This document shows positions 1 to 11,670 of a DNA stretch of 64,000 nt, one piece after another. Source of the stretch: Arcuatula senhousia (Eukaryota; Mollusca; Bivalvia; Mytilida; Mytilidae); NCBI GenBank assembly GCA_963971305.1, contig OZ020305.1:42233717-42297716 (forward strand), in the 5' to 3' direction. Under the pieces are notes generated by a model. It saw only the letters and a program-made list of their open reading frames with translations, did not search any database and was not told the DNA's origin. A program made the position numbers and the translations under genes. Positions within the stretch are counted from its first letter, which is position 1. The number at the start of each line of letters is the position of its first letter.

Positions 1-136
1 GCGTCTTTTTAACGTTTTTATCTTTGAAAATTTTAGACGTCATTAAACGCTCACGCAACCCACAAGAAAAGCTAGTTTGTTTTTATTTTCGAACCAAAAA
101 AAAAAAAGAATTGAAACTTCGGGAGCGTAACAGGAT
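1..136 (-). mobile_element. MITE-like element, family E, copy 1 (cut by window edge)
   Basis: This stretch is the reverse complement of the repeats at 10437-10733 and 12377-12620. It shares the end motif CTTCGGGAGCG and the internal text around CCCACAAGAAAAGCTAG. Only one end lies inside the window; the other is off the left edge. At its right end it abuts sequence of repeat family C, so it seems to have inserted there. No coding capacity is seen. Calling it a MITE rests on the inverted CGCTCCCGAAG / CTTCGGGAGCG ends of copy 2. Confidence 0.55.
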
Positions 137-3080
137 TTACCTGCCTCATATTAGGAGTTATTGCCCTTTAATCATCAAATTTGACCATTTTTGCAGTTTT
201 TGGACAATATCTTGAAAACCGTTAGAGCTAGAGGAAAAGTTAGCATTGCAGAATTGTTTAGCTCATTGAGTTCTACAAAAATGATTTAGGGTCTAAATTG
301 TCAGATCAGCCGTTTAAGAGTTATTCCCCTTTAACTGTTTTTTCCATGAATTTACACTGATTTTCAAAAATCTTCTTCTCTAAAACTACTGAAGGGATTG
401 CATTGATACTTGGTATACATGATCTTTAGGATGTCCTCTACCAAGTTTGTGAATTATATACATGTCGACGAACCAACATGGCCGCCGTTGCTAAAAATAG
501 AATAGGGGGGTCAGACCATTGTTTTTGGCTTATAACTCAAAAAGTATAAAAGATAGAGAAAATCTGAAGCATCCTACCTTGTTAAGCATCGAAAGCTCTA
601 CGAATCTTTCCATTGAGTCGAAGTTGTGAAACGACTCCTTATAGGAGTTATTGCCCTTTAATCATCAAAATTGACCATTTTTGCAGTTTTTGGACAATAT
701 CTTGAAAACCGTTAGAGCTAGAGGAAAAGTTAGCATTGCAGAATTGTTGAGCTCATTGAGATCTACAAAAATGATTCAGGGTCTAAATTGTCAGATCAGC
801 CGTTTAAGAGTTATTCCCCTTTTACTGTTTTTTCCATTAATTTACACTGATTTTCAAAAATCTTCTTCTCTTAAACTACTGAAGGGATTGCATTGATACT
901 TGGTATACATGATCTTTAGGATGTCCTCTACCAAGTTTGTGAATTATATACACGTCGACCAACCAACATGGCCACCGTTGCTAAAAATAGAACAGGGGGG
1001 TCAGACCATTGTTTTTGGCTTAAATATAACTCAATAAAAAGCTACGCCGAGCGCAGCATGATACGACCGCAACAAGTTTAACCCTGTATGTTGGAGGCCT
1101 AATATGGATAGTCCATTGCTTTGGTCACATGAAGCCCATGGTGGACTTACAAAAGCTTTTTGACTCATGCATCCTGTGGTGGACTTAAAAATGCATTTTT
1201 GACACATACATCTAATACAAAAAACCTTATTTATATACATGTAATAACAACAACTTAATTTTAAGTATAAAACTATTTGCACAAACTTCTAAAATTGGTG
1301 TTTTTGGCCCCTTTGACCCCTAATTTCTCGAAAACGTTAAGAGATATTGCAAATCTGATTGAAAAATGCAGCAAGGGATTTCCACAAGGATTCCAATGAA
1401 AAAAAGATTTTGAAAATCGGACCAAAAATAAAAAAGTTGATTTTATGGGCGTGGCCTGTCTTCAGAAACCTGAAGCAATGTAATGGTGAAATACATATCA
1501 AAACCATTGACACATTTAGTAGACAGAATTTTATGAGCACTCCAACAAAAAAAGAATTTTCAAAATTGAATGAATAATGAACATTCTACAACAGTTTTGT
1601 CAATACACCCGTTTTAACCCCTTTGACCCTTTTTTTCTGAAACAGAAGGGGCCACAACCCCCAAATACAAAACCAACATCCCTTTAGTGGATATAATCAT
1701 CATATTTAAACTTCATAACAATTGGCTGGCCCACTACAACTTAATATTGGAAAAAAACTATTTGCCTGGACAAACTTTTATAAATGGCGTTTTTGGCCCC
1801 TTTGACCCCTAATTTCTCGAAAACTGTATAAGATATTGCAAATCTGATTGAAAAACGCAGGCAGGGATTTTTATAAGGATTCCAATGAAAAAAAGATTTC
1901 GAAAATCGGACCACAAATATAAAAGTCGATTTTTTGGGTGTGGCCCCTTTTTGACCCCTTATAGCAATTAAACGGTACAAGATACATCAAAGGTGTTGTT
2001 ACATTTTGTTGACAGAATTTATTGAGGAATACAATAAAAAAAGTGATCAAAATCGGATGAAAATTAAACATTCTACAGACGTTTTGTCAATATACCCATT
2101 TTTGCCCCTTTTGGCCCCTTTTTCTTAAACGGTGGGGCCAGAAACCCCAAATGCAATACCAACCTTCCTTTAGTGGTTATAAACATCATATCAAAATTTA
2201 ATAACAATTGGTTAACTACAACTAAAGTTATCGCACGGAAACCAAAGTGTCTACAGACGACGACAACGACGACAACGACGACAACGCCAACGACAACGAC
2301 ATCGCCATAACATAATACGATCGCAAAAAATTTGCGGTCGTATAAAAAGTATAAGAGATAGAGAAAATCCGAAGCAACTTACCTTGTTCAGCATCAAAAG
2401 CTCTACGAATCTCTCCATTGAGTCGAAGTTGTGAAACGACTCCTTATAGGAGTTATTGCCCTTTAATCATCAAAATCGACCATTTTTGCAGTTTTTGGAC
2501 AATATCTTAAAAACCGTTAGAGCTAGAGGAAAAGTTAGCATTGTAGAATTGTTAAGCTCATTGAGATCTACAAAAATGATATCAGGGTCTAAATTGTCAG
2601 ATCAGCCGTTTAAGAGTTATTCCTCTTTAACTGTTTTTTTTTTCATTAATTTACACTGATTTTCAAAAATCTTCTTCTCTTAAACCACTGAAGGGATTGC
2701 ATTGATACTTGGTATACACGATCTTTAGGATGTCCTCTACCAAGTTTGTGAATTATATACATGTCAACCAACCAACATGGCCGCCGTTGCTAAAAATAGA
2801 ACAGGGGGGTCAAACCATTGTTTTTGGCTTATAACTCAAAAAGTATAAAAGATAAAGAAAATCGGAAGCAAATTTTTTTGTTCAGCATCAAAAGGTCCTT
2901 ACAGTAGTAATTGCCCTCTAACTGTTTTTTCTATTAATTTAAACTGATTTCCAAAAATCTTCTCTGAAACCACTGAAAGGATTGTTTTGCAACTTTGTAT
3001 ACTTGAAAGTTTGTGAAATTTATTCAAACTTTGGCATAAGAGATCAGGTGAGCGATTCAGGCCCCTGGGAGCCTCTAGTT
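137..3080 (+). mobile_element. Long hairpin-ended repeat, family C (with nested family B element)
   Basis: The stretch consists of roughly 495-bp internal repeats. The phrase GCAGTTTTTGGACAATATCT recurs at about 191, 686 and 2487, and AACAGGGGGGTCA near the end of each repeat. The third repeat is separated from the second by the family B element at 1034-2344. The right end (3045-3080) is CAGGTGAGCGATTCAGG followed by an inverted-repeat hairpin of the type CCTGGGAGCC, the same end as at 3849-3884 and 31489-31524. The internal ORFs of 60-70 codons are shadows in repeat DNA. The left end is missing. Confidence 0.6.
1034..2344 (-). mobile_element. Hairpin-ended repeat, family B, copy 1 (nested in family C)
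   Basis: The left end has AAAAAGCTACGCCGAGCGCA and then ATACGACCGCAA. The right end has a hairpin whose arms read TACGATCGCAAA and TTTGCGGTCGTA. The same element lies in the opposite orientation at 23752-25008, with the same ends and the same internal text (for example GGTGGACTTA and CAATTGG near the ends). It interrupts a family C repeat that is uninterrupted at about 520-560, so it is the younger insertion. Inside are two related segments of about 490 bp, both containing CCCCTTTGACCCCTAATTTC. No protein is encoded. Confidence 0.65.
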
Positions 3081-3884
3081 TACATTAATGTTTAATAATA
3101 GAAAATTTTCATAACTACTTATCCGATCTCTTGATATTTGATATGCAGCATCAGCATGGGCTTCCATTAGGTTGGATTCGATTTCAGGTCTGTGGCCCTT
3201 ATTCTTCCTGTTAAACGAAATCTGGCCATTTCTGTCTTTGACCCATTTTTATGAATTTTGCACTTAAAAAGTTCAATGTCTTAATTACTATACAAGATAT
3301 TTGAAAAAAAATAAATTGCATAATGTTAAGCACATCATGATCTACAAAATTTGTTTCAAGGTCAACGTTCTAGGACCATTCCCTTTTAGGAGTTATTCCC
3401 CTTAGAACGTCAAAATTGAACATTTTCACATTATTTCCTCATTACGTTTAAAATGTTAACTCCTCCGACACCTTAAGTGCAATTGGAAATATATTTGATA
3501 CACATTTTTATTAGCATTAAATTATAGAACTGTTGTGGGGATTTTTGATTGATTGTAAAACATGGCTGAAAATAGAGCATTGGGGTAAATTGCAGTTTTT
3601 TTGCAAATAACTCAAAAACGGTGATTTGAAAAAAAAAATTCTGATTAGAACAAAGATTTACCTGCCTTGAAATTTTGGAGAAGATCCAATAACCCATTTT
3701 GGAGTTATTTGCCTTTTTCTTGACTTTTTTCTTTTTTTATAAATTTTGCACTTATTAACCTCAATATCTTGAAAACTATATCAGATAAGAAAATCAATGT
3801 CAAATAGTATTTGCCTAAGTATATAGCCTATAGTTCAGGAACATAAGTCAGGTGAGCGATTCAGGATCCTTGGAGCCTCTTGTT
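3081..3884 (+). mobile_element. Family C repeat fragment with its 3' hairpin end
   Basis: The internal text is degenerate family C (TTAGGAGTTATTCCCC, AACTCAAAAACGG). It ends at 3849-3884 with AGGTGAGCGATTCAGG and a GGATCCTTGGAGCC hairpin. It directly follows another family C 3' end at 3080, so two copies are stacked head to tail. Confidence 0.5.
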
Positions 3885-4117
3885 AAACATCAAAAGCTCT
3901 ACAAAACTCTCATATACATTTAAGAGTTATTTCCCCTTAATGGTCAAAATTATTTGATATACTAGCTGTTTTTTTAAAGATTGGTTTTGATCTACAAGCT
4001 GTTTTAAAAGATTTATGTCCATTGATATTTTAGCTCACCTGCACATTTCTATGAGTCAACTATGGTATCTAGAATCGCTTTAGTGAGAGTGGTGATAGAA
4101 AGATCAAGAAATATATT

Positions 4118-4767
4118 GAACGCCAAATTAACATATATTCAATTAATTGTACCTATCTTCAAATAATTGAAGATATGTTCAATTGAATTATACCTATCTT
4201 CAATTGAATTATACCTATCTTAAATTCAATTATAGATATCTTCAATTCAATTATACCTATCTTCAATTCAATTGTACCTAGGTACAATTCAGCACAATTA
4301 AAGATATCTTCAATTCAATTGTACCTTTAAACCTATCTTCAATTGAATTGAACCTATCTTCAATCGAATTGAACTTATCTTCAATCGAATTGAACTTATC
4401 TTCAATTGAATTAAACCTATCTTCAATTCAATTGTCTCTATATCTATAATTGAATTGAAGATGGGTATAATTCAATTAAAGATACGTGTAATTGAATTGA
4501 AGATATCTTCAAATGAATTGAAGATATCTTCAAATGAATTGGAGATATCTCCAAATGAATTATGGAGATGTTGGAATTAGACCTATCTTCAAGTGAATTA
4601 AAGATATCTTCAATTCAATTGAAGATAGGTACAATTGAATTATACCGAGGTGCAATTAAATTGCACCTAGGTATAATTCATTTGAAGATAGGTTCAATTG
4701 ATATGAAGATATCTTTAATTATTTGAAGATAGGTACAATTAATTGAATATATGTTAATTTGGCGTTC
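4118..4767. mobile_element. 650-bp fold-back (palindromic) element
   Basis: The terminal 55-60 bases are nearly perfect inverted repeats. The left end starts GAACGCCAAATTAACATATA and the right end finishes with the complement ATGTTAATTTGGCGTTC. The interior is an array of short degenerate motifs of the type CAATTGAATTGAAGATATCT, with GTACCTATCTTC and GAAGATAGGTAC in both orientations, so the whole segment could fold on itself. No coding region is present. I see no clear target-site duplication. It lies just upstream of the LINE remnant. Confidence 0.7.
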
Positions 4768-5457
4768 CATAGAAATAGAACAATGAACAGGTTAACGAAT
4801 ATATAGAAAATATTGATCCGTTTATAGTGAATGACGTTCTTCAGAATCTTGTCCAAATTGATAAAGAGAATCTGACTCAACAGAATGTAAATGATATGGT
4901 TCAAGATATAAATAATATTCTTCTTGAACCAGCAGAAAGGGTATTTGGTGTATATTATCCTAGGAAATTTTCTGATTCAGCCAGAGATAAAAAAAGAGAA
5001 TAGGCAAAAGAATGCCGGTAAAACGAAAGCTATAAGACGTCACAAAAATAACAAAAGAATGCTGGGTAAAACGAAAAAGTTATAGAAAAGCTATAAGACG
5101 TCACAAAAATAACAAAAATATTGAAAATAAAAATGATTTAAAATCAAAGGAAAGGGCTTTACAACTCCGAAATGAATAAAGCTATAGCTGAGCATAGGCG
5201 GCAAATGAGAAAGAAGATTAAATCTGTTAGAAAATGTAATAGTAAAGAGTTTTGGAATCTATTTAAGCCAAAACGTCATAAAGGCTCTGCAGATGTTACG
5301 CTTGATTCCTTATTTAACTTTTTCAAAGACCATAAAAGCAATGATGAGGAGACAGAACATGAAACTTATATATACACGAGAATGTTAACAACTCTTCTAA
5401 TGAAATTATTAATGAAGAGATCACTGAAGATGAAATTCTTAAGTGTATTAAGAAGTT

Positions 5458-6477
5458 AACAAGAGGCTCCCAGGAGCCTGATTCGCTCACCTGGTCTTGA
5501 TGTCAACCCTATGAAGACTTTTGTATAGCTAATTGAGCTGAATGTCTAAGCAGGAAAAAGCTTTTCTCTATCTGCAATAGTTTTCATTCTATAAGCAAAA
5601 AACACTATTTTTCACCTTTAAAGGGCCATAACCCCTTAAAGGGATCATCTGACAACTTCGACCCTAGAACACTTTTGTAGAGCTAAATAAGCTGAACATT
5701 TAAGCAAGCAACAGCTTTCCTCTATCTGCAATAGTTTTCATTCTATAGGCCAAAAACACTTTTTTGCCTTTAAGGGGCAGTAACCCCTATAAGGGGTCAT
5801 CTGTCAACTTCGACCCTATGAAGACTTTTGTAGAACTCGATGAGCTGAACATTTAAGCAAGCAACAGCTTTTCTCTATCTGCAATAGTTTTCATTCTATA
5901 AGCCAAAAACACTATTTTTCGCCTTTAAGGGGCCGTAACCCCTATAAGGGGTCATCTGACAACTTCGACCCTATGAAGACTTTTGTAGTGATAAATGAGC
6001 TGAACATTTAAGCAAGCAACCGCTTTTCTTTATCTGCAATAGTTTTCATTCTATAAGCCAAAAACATGAAAAAAATGCTATTTTTCACCTTTAAAGAGCT
6101 GTAACCCCATAGGGGATCATCTGGCAACTTTGACCAAATGGAGACTTTTATAGAACTTTTTATACTGAAGCAGCAGGGAGGCATCAGATTTCATCTATCT
6201 CTTATACTTTTTGATTTACAAGCCAAAACAGTAGTCTGTCTGACCCCTGGTCTATTTTTAGTGACGGTGGCCATGTTTTTTGACGGATCAAAAATCGAAA
6301 CACAAGTTTGGTGCAGGACACCCTAAGGATCTTGTATACTAAGTTTCATTAAATTCTGTTCAGTAGTTTCAGAGGAGAAGATTTTTGAAAAATTGTTAAC
6401 GGACGACAGACGACGACAGACGCCAAGTGATGGCAATAGCTCACCTGGACCTTGGACCTTCGGTCCAGGTTAGCTAA
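5458..6477 (-). mobile_element. Family C hairpin-ended element inserted in the LINE
   Basis: Read on the minus strand, it starts with TTAGCTAACCTGGACCGAAG, including a GGACCGAAGGTCC hairpin. It then has the CACTTGGCGTCTGTCGTCGT segment and about 145-bp internal repeats (each with CTATGAAGACTTTTGTA or close variants on the + strand). It ends with the CAGGTGAGC and AGGCTCCTGGGAGCCT hairpin and CTTGTT. The LINE reading frame stops at its left edge and resumes at its right edge, which proves insertion. Confidence 0.65.
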
Positions 6478-7372
6478 AAGATGGTAAATCAAGTGGCGAC
6501 GATCTTATTCTGAATGAATATATAAAAAATACTAAACACTTATTAATGACAATTTATGTTAAAGTATTTAATATTGTTTTTGATTCAGGACTTGTGTCTG
6601 AAATTTGGTTGGGAGGAAACATATTACCTTTTTTAAAAAACAAAGGAGATAAATCATTCTTAGCTGTATGGGTAAACTTTTTACATCTATTCTTAATGCA
6701 AGGTTATCATCTTTTTTAGAAGAATTTTCTTAGCTAAATGAAAATCAATTTGGCTTCCGTCATGGCTACTCTACCATTGACAGTATTTTTTCATTACATT
6801 TACTTTTAGAATTACTTAAACAGAAAAAGAAAAAAACTATTTTGCGCGTTTATTGATTTTGCTAAAGCTTTTGATACAGTTTGGCGTCCAGGTCTATGGG
6901 CAAAATTACTAGACACTTCAATTGATGGGAAAATGCATAATGTCATTGCAAATATGTATAGTAATATAAAGTCAAGAATATTCAATGGTAATGAGTATTC
7001 CAATTTTTTTCCTTGTAACATTGGAGTCAGACAAGAGGAAAATCTTTCCCCTTTATTATTTTCCTTGTATGTAAATGATTTAGAATCTTTTATGATAGAT
7101 AGAAACATTTGTGGTTTACAAAGTATTTCAAACGATATAGAATCAGAACTTGATAATTTTATTAAGCTCTTTCTTATATTATATGCAGATGACACTGTGC
7201 TTCTGTCTTAATCTGCAATTGATCTCCAAAATCAACTAGATTCATTACATGACTATTGTACGAGGTGGAAACTAAAAGTCAATGTTGATAAAAGCCAATT
7301 TGTTATTTTTTCTAAGGGGGGACCTCAAAATAATTTAAGCTATAAATATAATAGAAATGAAATAGATATTGT

Positions 7373-8315
7373 TATACCCCCACTCGTAAGAGAGGGGGCT
7401 ATATTGCAATCACCTTGTCCGTCCGTCTGTCCGTCCGTCCGTCTGTCCGCCCGTCTGTCCGTGCGGTTCAATTTCTCTGCTTCTACTGGATGAATTGGTT
7501 TCAAATTTGGTACACAGCTTCAGCATGATGAGTTATACCGTGCCTCCACTTTCCAGGTCAGTCCGTCATCTACTTTCTGTTTTCCGAGCCGACTTAGACT
7601 TTTTTAGGGTAAAAAATTTGAAATGTGAAATTTTTCGTAACAGATTTCTTGGCTTCTACTGGATGGATTGGTTTCAAATTTGGTACACAGCTTCAGCATG
7701 ATAAGTTATACCGTGCCTCCACTTTCCAGGTCAGTCCGTCATCTACTTTCTGTTTTCCGAGCCGACTTAGACTTTTTAGGGTAAAAAATTTGAAATGTGA
7801 AATTTTTCGTAACAGATTTCTTGGCTTCTACTGGATGGATTGGTTTCAAATTTGGTACACAGCTTCAACATGGTGAGTTATACCGTGCCTCCTCTTTCCA
7901 GGTCAATCTATAATTTACTTCCTGTTTTCCGAGCCGACTTAGACTTTTTAGGGTAAAAAATTTGTAAAGTGAAATTTTTTGTAACAGATTTCTCGGCTTC
8001 TACTGGATGAATTGGTTTCAAATTCAGTACACAGCTTCAGCATGATGAGTTATACCGTGCCTCCCCTTTCCAGGTCAGTCCATCATCTACTTCCTGTTTT
8101 CCGTGCCAACTTAGACTTTAAATGGGTCAAAAATAGAAAATTTTTCGTAACAGATTTCACGGCTTCTACAAAAGGGATTGATTTCATATTTGGTATTCAG
8201 CTTTAGCATGATGAGTTGTGTTGTGCCTCCCCTTTCCAGGTCAGTCGGTCATCTACTTTCTGTTTTCTGAATGGTCGAGTGGGGGTATACGCTTAGCACG
8301 ACTTAGTGCAACCCC
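7373..8315 (+). mobile_element. Hairpin-ended element, family D, with internal tandem repeats
   Basis: The left end is TATACCCCCACTCG and the inverted partner CGAGTGGGGGTATA ends at 8289. This is followed by a small hairpin, GCAC-GACTTA-GTGC. Just inside the left end is a GTCCGTCCGTC-rich tract (about 7418-7462). The interior has four to five tandem units of about 175 bp, each with GGCTTCTACTGGATG, TTTGGTACACAGCTTC and TTTCCAGGTCAGTC. ORFs inside are shadows of the repeat unit. It splits the LINE between its RT and C-terminal parts. Confidence 0.65.
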
Positions 8316-9485
8316 TTGCAGTATTTTTTACGAGAACAGGCAGTTTTGTCAAAGCGAAAAAAATATAACACAGAGAAAGCAACACGTGCTATGTATGACA
8401 TCATACGAAATGGAAGGTTACACAGTCTTTCCATAGAATGTCAGTTAGACTTATTTGATAAGATGGTTCAGCCTATTTTATTATATGATTGCGAAGTTTG
8501 GGGAATAGGAAATAATTCAGTCATAGAAAGGGTACATTTAAAATTCTGTGAATTACTTATGCGTATTAAAAAGTCTACACCAGATTATATGATCTATGGT
8601 GAACTAGGACGTCATTCTCTTGATATCTGTATTAAGCTCCGTATACTCAAATATTGGGCAAATTAGCTGATAAGTGGGAAAGAAGAAAAACTGCCATTCA
8701 TTTTATATCGTCTGGCGCACAAGAATTTTGCAAATACACCATGGCTCAAATATGTTAAGTCTATATTAGATGATTGTGGAAAATCACATGTATGGACCGA
8801 ACAATCATTTACGAGCATTTCATGGCTATATTGATATATTAAACAAACGCTTTTAGATCAATTTAAACAATACTGGCTCTCTAAGGTACATGAATCACCA
8901 AAATCTCTTAACTATAGAATTTATAAAGACAAATGATAGAGTTTGAGAATTACTTCAATATTTTTAATGATAAATATGCTTTAACACTATATAAGTTCCG
9001 TACGATGAACCACAAACTACCTTCAGAGACTATATTCCTAGAGAGAATAAATACTGCACATTATGCCAAAATCAAGACATTGAAGACGAATTCCACTACC
9101 TATACTCGTCTGTCCTGCACTCAATGTTGATAGAAAGATATATATCAAACACATTTTTTATGCACACCCCAATATCCTTAAACTTGATGAATTTATGAAT
9201 AGTAACCATGATCCACCAGATCTCGTTAAACTGTGCAAATTCATAAATATTATTAATAAGAAAATAGAATCTCTTGGGTAAACGTTTCATATTATACATG
9301 TACATGTGTACCTTCTTTACCTCCGTTATTGTATTTTATTATTACAGACATTATAACTATTGTAATATTTGTATTGTTTTACACCTATAACATTACTCCT
9401 CTTTCTTTTTTTTTCTGTATTACTTTCTGATTTTTTTGTTTGCTTCTCTGTACCTATGTAATGGTTTTAAGAGAATAAAGATATA

Positions 9486-10436
9486 TACCGCGACATGTAC
9501 GATTTGTCCATGGGAAAATGTTGCAAATAAATGAATAAATAGTTAAATAGCTTGGTATTCAAATGATGCTAGTAGGCGAGACATACTCTCTTGTTGAGAT
9601 ATTGCGCTTAATAAAAGCGAAATTCATTCATTGAAGAAAAAGGGCAATACCTACATAGTAAGTTGGAGTTTCTTCAAAAGTTCAGGGTAGGTATATCTTG
9701 AGGCACTGATCGCTTTCACCCTATGACTGAATTTTGATATCTGTAGCCGCGACAGCCATGTTTTATAGTGATGTTTTACGACGAATCAAAAATTTCCACA
9801 TCAGTTCTAAGCACCAAAATGCTAATGAACAACCATACCAAGTTTGGTTGCAATTGGACTAATGGTGTCAGAGATGTTAACATTTTAAAAAGTTGACGGA
9901 CGATTGACGGATGGACGGACGACGTACGCCAAGTGAATACCTCATATTTTGTGAGATAAAAACTTTAAGCTTTTCATAAAAAAAATATTTCTTTCTCTAC
10001 ACATATCCTCGTGGCAGAAGTAATCACCTGCCATTTTTTGTACTTGAAGCCACTGCTGAAAATGATAAGTACTGAGACCTTCCGAAAACACAGTTCCCGC
10101 CATTATTTTGTAAACAACGATGAGAAAACACATAAAACTCGTCTTCAGCAACAAAGAAAACAAAACCAAAGTCACACCACTATCATTCTATTAGATTTGA
10201 GCAAGTTTATATGACACTCACCTTTTTCTAAAACTCCACAGGGATCTCCAAGGATCGGAATGGAGATAATTTTGCCGTAAAATGTTTGGCGGTTCTGTGT
10301 ATATAGATAGATAGATAGATTTATTTCGATTAAATATCAACACACATTCTACACACATTTATACATTTATGGTGTGAAACAGCACAATTAGTATATAATG
10401 TATCTATATGTTATATTTATAATATGATGCAGGTTA
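9486..10436. repeat. Intergenic stretch with a family C-like fragment and a GATA microsatellite
   Basis: From about 9640 to 9960 the text resembles the start of family C read in reverse. It ends with TTGACGGACGATTGACGGAT and GACGTACGCCAAGTG. At 10306-10322 there is a short (TAGA)n run next to TTTATTTCGATTAAA, which looks like the 3' tail of a retroposon on the minus strand. No gene is recognised. Confidence 0.4.
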
Positions 10437-10733
10437 AACCTGTTACGCTCCCGAAGTTTGAACGTATATTTAAATATTTTACAAGCTAAAAAAAGTTTTC
10501 AAATGTTTATTGGGCAATTAATTGAAACAAAATCTTATTCGAAAATAAAAACAAAGTAGCTTTTCTTGTGGGTCCTGTGTGCGCTTAATGACGTCAGGAA
10601 TTTTCAAAGAAAAAAGCGTTAAAAAGACGCAGAAAGTCCGGGAAACTGCGCGTGATTTACCGGACGTTGAAGGAAAATTGAGCCCATAGTACAACTAGAA
10701 TATTGACATTTCTACCTTCGGGAGCGATAAGTA
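10437..10733 (+). mobile_element. MITE-like element, family E, copy 2 (most complete)
   Basis: It begins with ACCTGTTACGCTCCCGAAG and ends with CTTCGGGAGCGATAAG, an imperfect terminal inverted repeat. It shares its interior with 1-136 and 12377-12620 (AGCTTTTCTTGTGGG, GACGTTGAAGGAAAATTGAG). There is no coding capacity. Confidence 0.6.
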
Positions 10734-11317
10734 TAAATAAGTTATAATCATATAATTTGTAACATAGCTACACTTAAAAAGCACATTGATACAGGTGATG
10801 TTAAAAATCAAATTTTGACCATGAGTTGATATTTAACCAAGGATATCCCATAAGATAAGATAAGATAAGAAAGATTTATTTGAATTCGGATTTGCAAATA
10901 ACAATAAACATAAGCTCTCAAGAGCTTTTTTCCGAATAAATTCCCATTCATGAAAGCCTGTTGGCTTATTTCCTATGGGGTCCCCAGATGTCAAAATAAC
11001 TCAAGGTTAAAAAATAAAAATAAACAAACAACCGGTTCAAGACTTAGGCAGTGCAGAGATAATCTGGAATTACCAGATATGTAAAATTTAGAATTAAAAT
11101 CTTAAAATCTCAAAAATGTATAATCAATTATCTAGTAAAGGTATCATAAAATGTTTCCTTCATGTTATCAAACAAAAAACATTTAACTTTGAACTGTGAA
11201 AGAAGCTGATTTTTTTAAGAACATGCACATTGCACTGCATTACAAATTGACAAGAATATGAGCCATTTGAAACAAAGAGAAAGAATAAAATTATCCAAAC
11301 TGTACAGTCACAGGTAT
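10734..11317 (-). repeat. Non-genic stretch with a retroposon 3' tail
   Basis: At about 10852-10880 a (TAAGA)n run is followed by AAGATTTATTTGAATTCGG. Read on the minus strand this is an A/T-rich AATAAA-type end with a short tandem tail, as LINE and SINE 3' ends have. The rest of the stretch shows no gene. Confidence 0.35.
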
Positions 11318-11670
11318 CTGAAAATGGTAGCCAGACAACTTGGCCCGTGACAACTTGGGCCGGATTTTAAGACGAGTCGGACCAGTAGAAGACAACTCGG
11401 CCCGGTTCTATAGAATAAATATCTTGCTATTTAAACGTATATATTCACGAACAGACTCTTTATTTGTGGGCTTTGATTAATTTTGTGTGCATTAATTATA
11501 TAATAAACTATTTTTGCCTATTCTATATCATTTCACTCTAGTTCTCTGATTGTGACTTCGTACAATAAATTACGACTTGTCTGGTAGAGGGCCGATTTGT
11601 CCTACAGACCGGGCCGAGTTGTCCTGGGCCAACTTGTCCTCGGGCCGAGTTGTCTGGCATTCCTGAAAAT
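11318..11670. mobile_element. hAT-like MITE with 8-bp target-site duplication
   Basis: The element at 11326-11662 (337 bp) has imperfect terminal inverted repeats, GCCAGACAACT near the left end and AGTTGTCTGGC near the right. It is flanked on both sides by the identical octamer CTGAAAAT (11318-11325 and 11663-11670). Eight-base duplications are typical of the hAT superfamily. The interior repeats GGCCGAGTTGTCC-type motifs and encodes nothing. Removing it restores the left arm of the palindrome whose right arm is at about 11727-11775. Confidence 0.7.

Larger units (their letters stand above)
4769..9485 (+). pseudogene. Decayed non-LTR (LINE) retrotransposon, reverse transcriptase remnant
   Basis: Broken pieces of one reverse transcriptase polyprotein run left to right. 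Before the RT come RKFSDSARDKKRE at about 4960-5000 and EFWNLFKPKRHKG at 5245-5283. Within the RT are ENQFGFRHGYSTIDS (about 6741-6785), FIDFAKAFDTVW (about 6849-6885), GVRQEENLSPLLFSLYVNDLE (about 7023-7086) and the active-site box YADDTVLLS (about 7183-7210). The C-terminal part follows at about 8330-9130 (MVQPILLYDCEVWG). Stop codons and frameshifts interrupt it, for example a stop at 7209-7211 and a frameshift near 6838. Two later insertions split it (5458-6477 and 7373-8315). It ends in a T-rich 3' region with AATAAAG near 9475. It is not functional. The clade was not determined. Confidence 0.8.

Noticed and set aside
4118..4767. CRISPR-like array
   Set aside because: The repeated motifs are degenerate, in both orientations and without unique spacers; this is a eukaryotic fold-back repeat.
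7495..8206. Overlapping ORFs of 64-83 aa with FQIWYTAS-like repeats
   Set aside because: They are translations of the family D internal tandem unit in different frames, with no start context or conservation.
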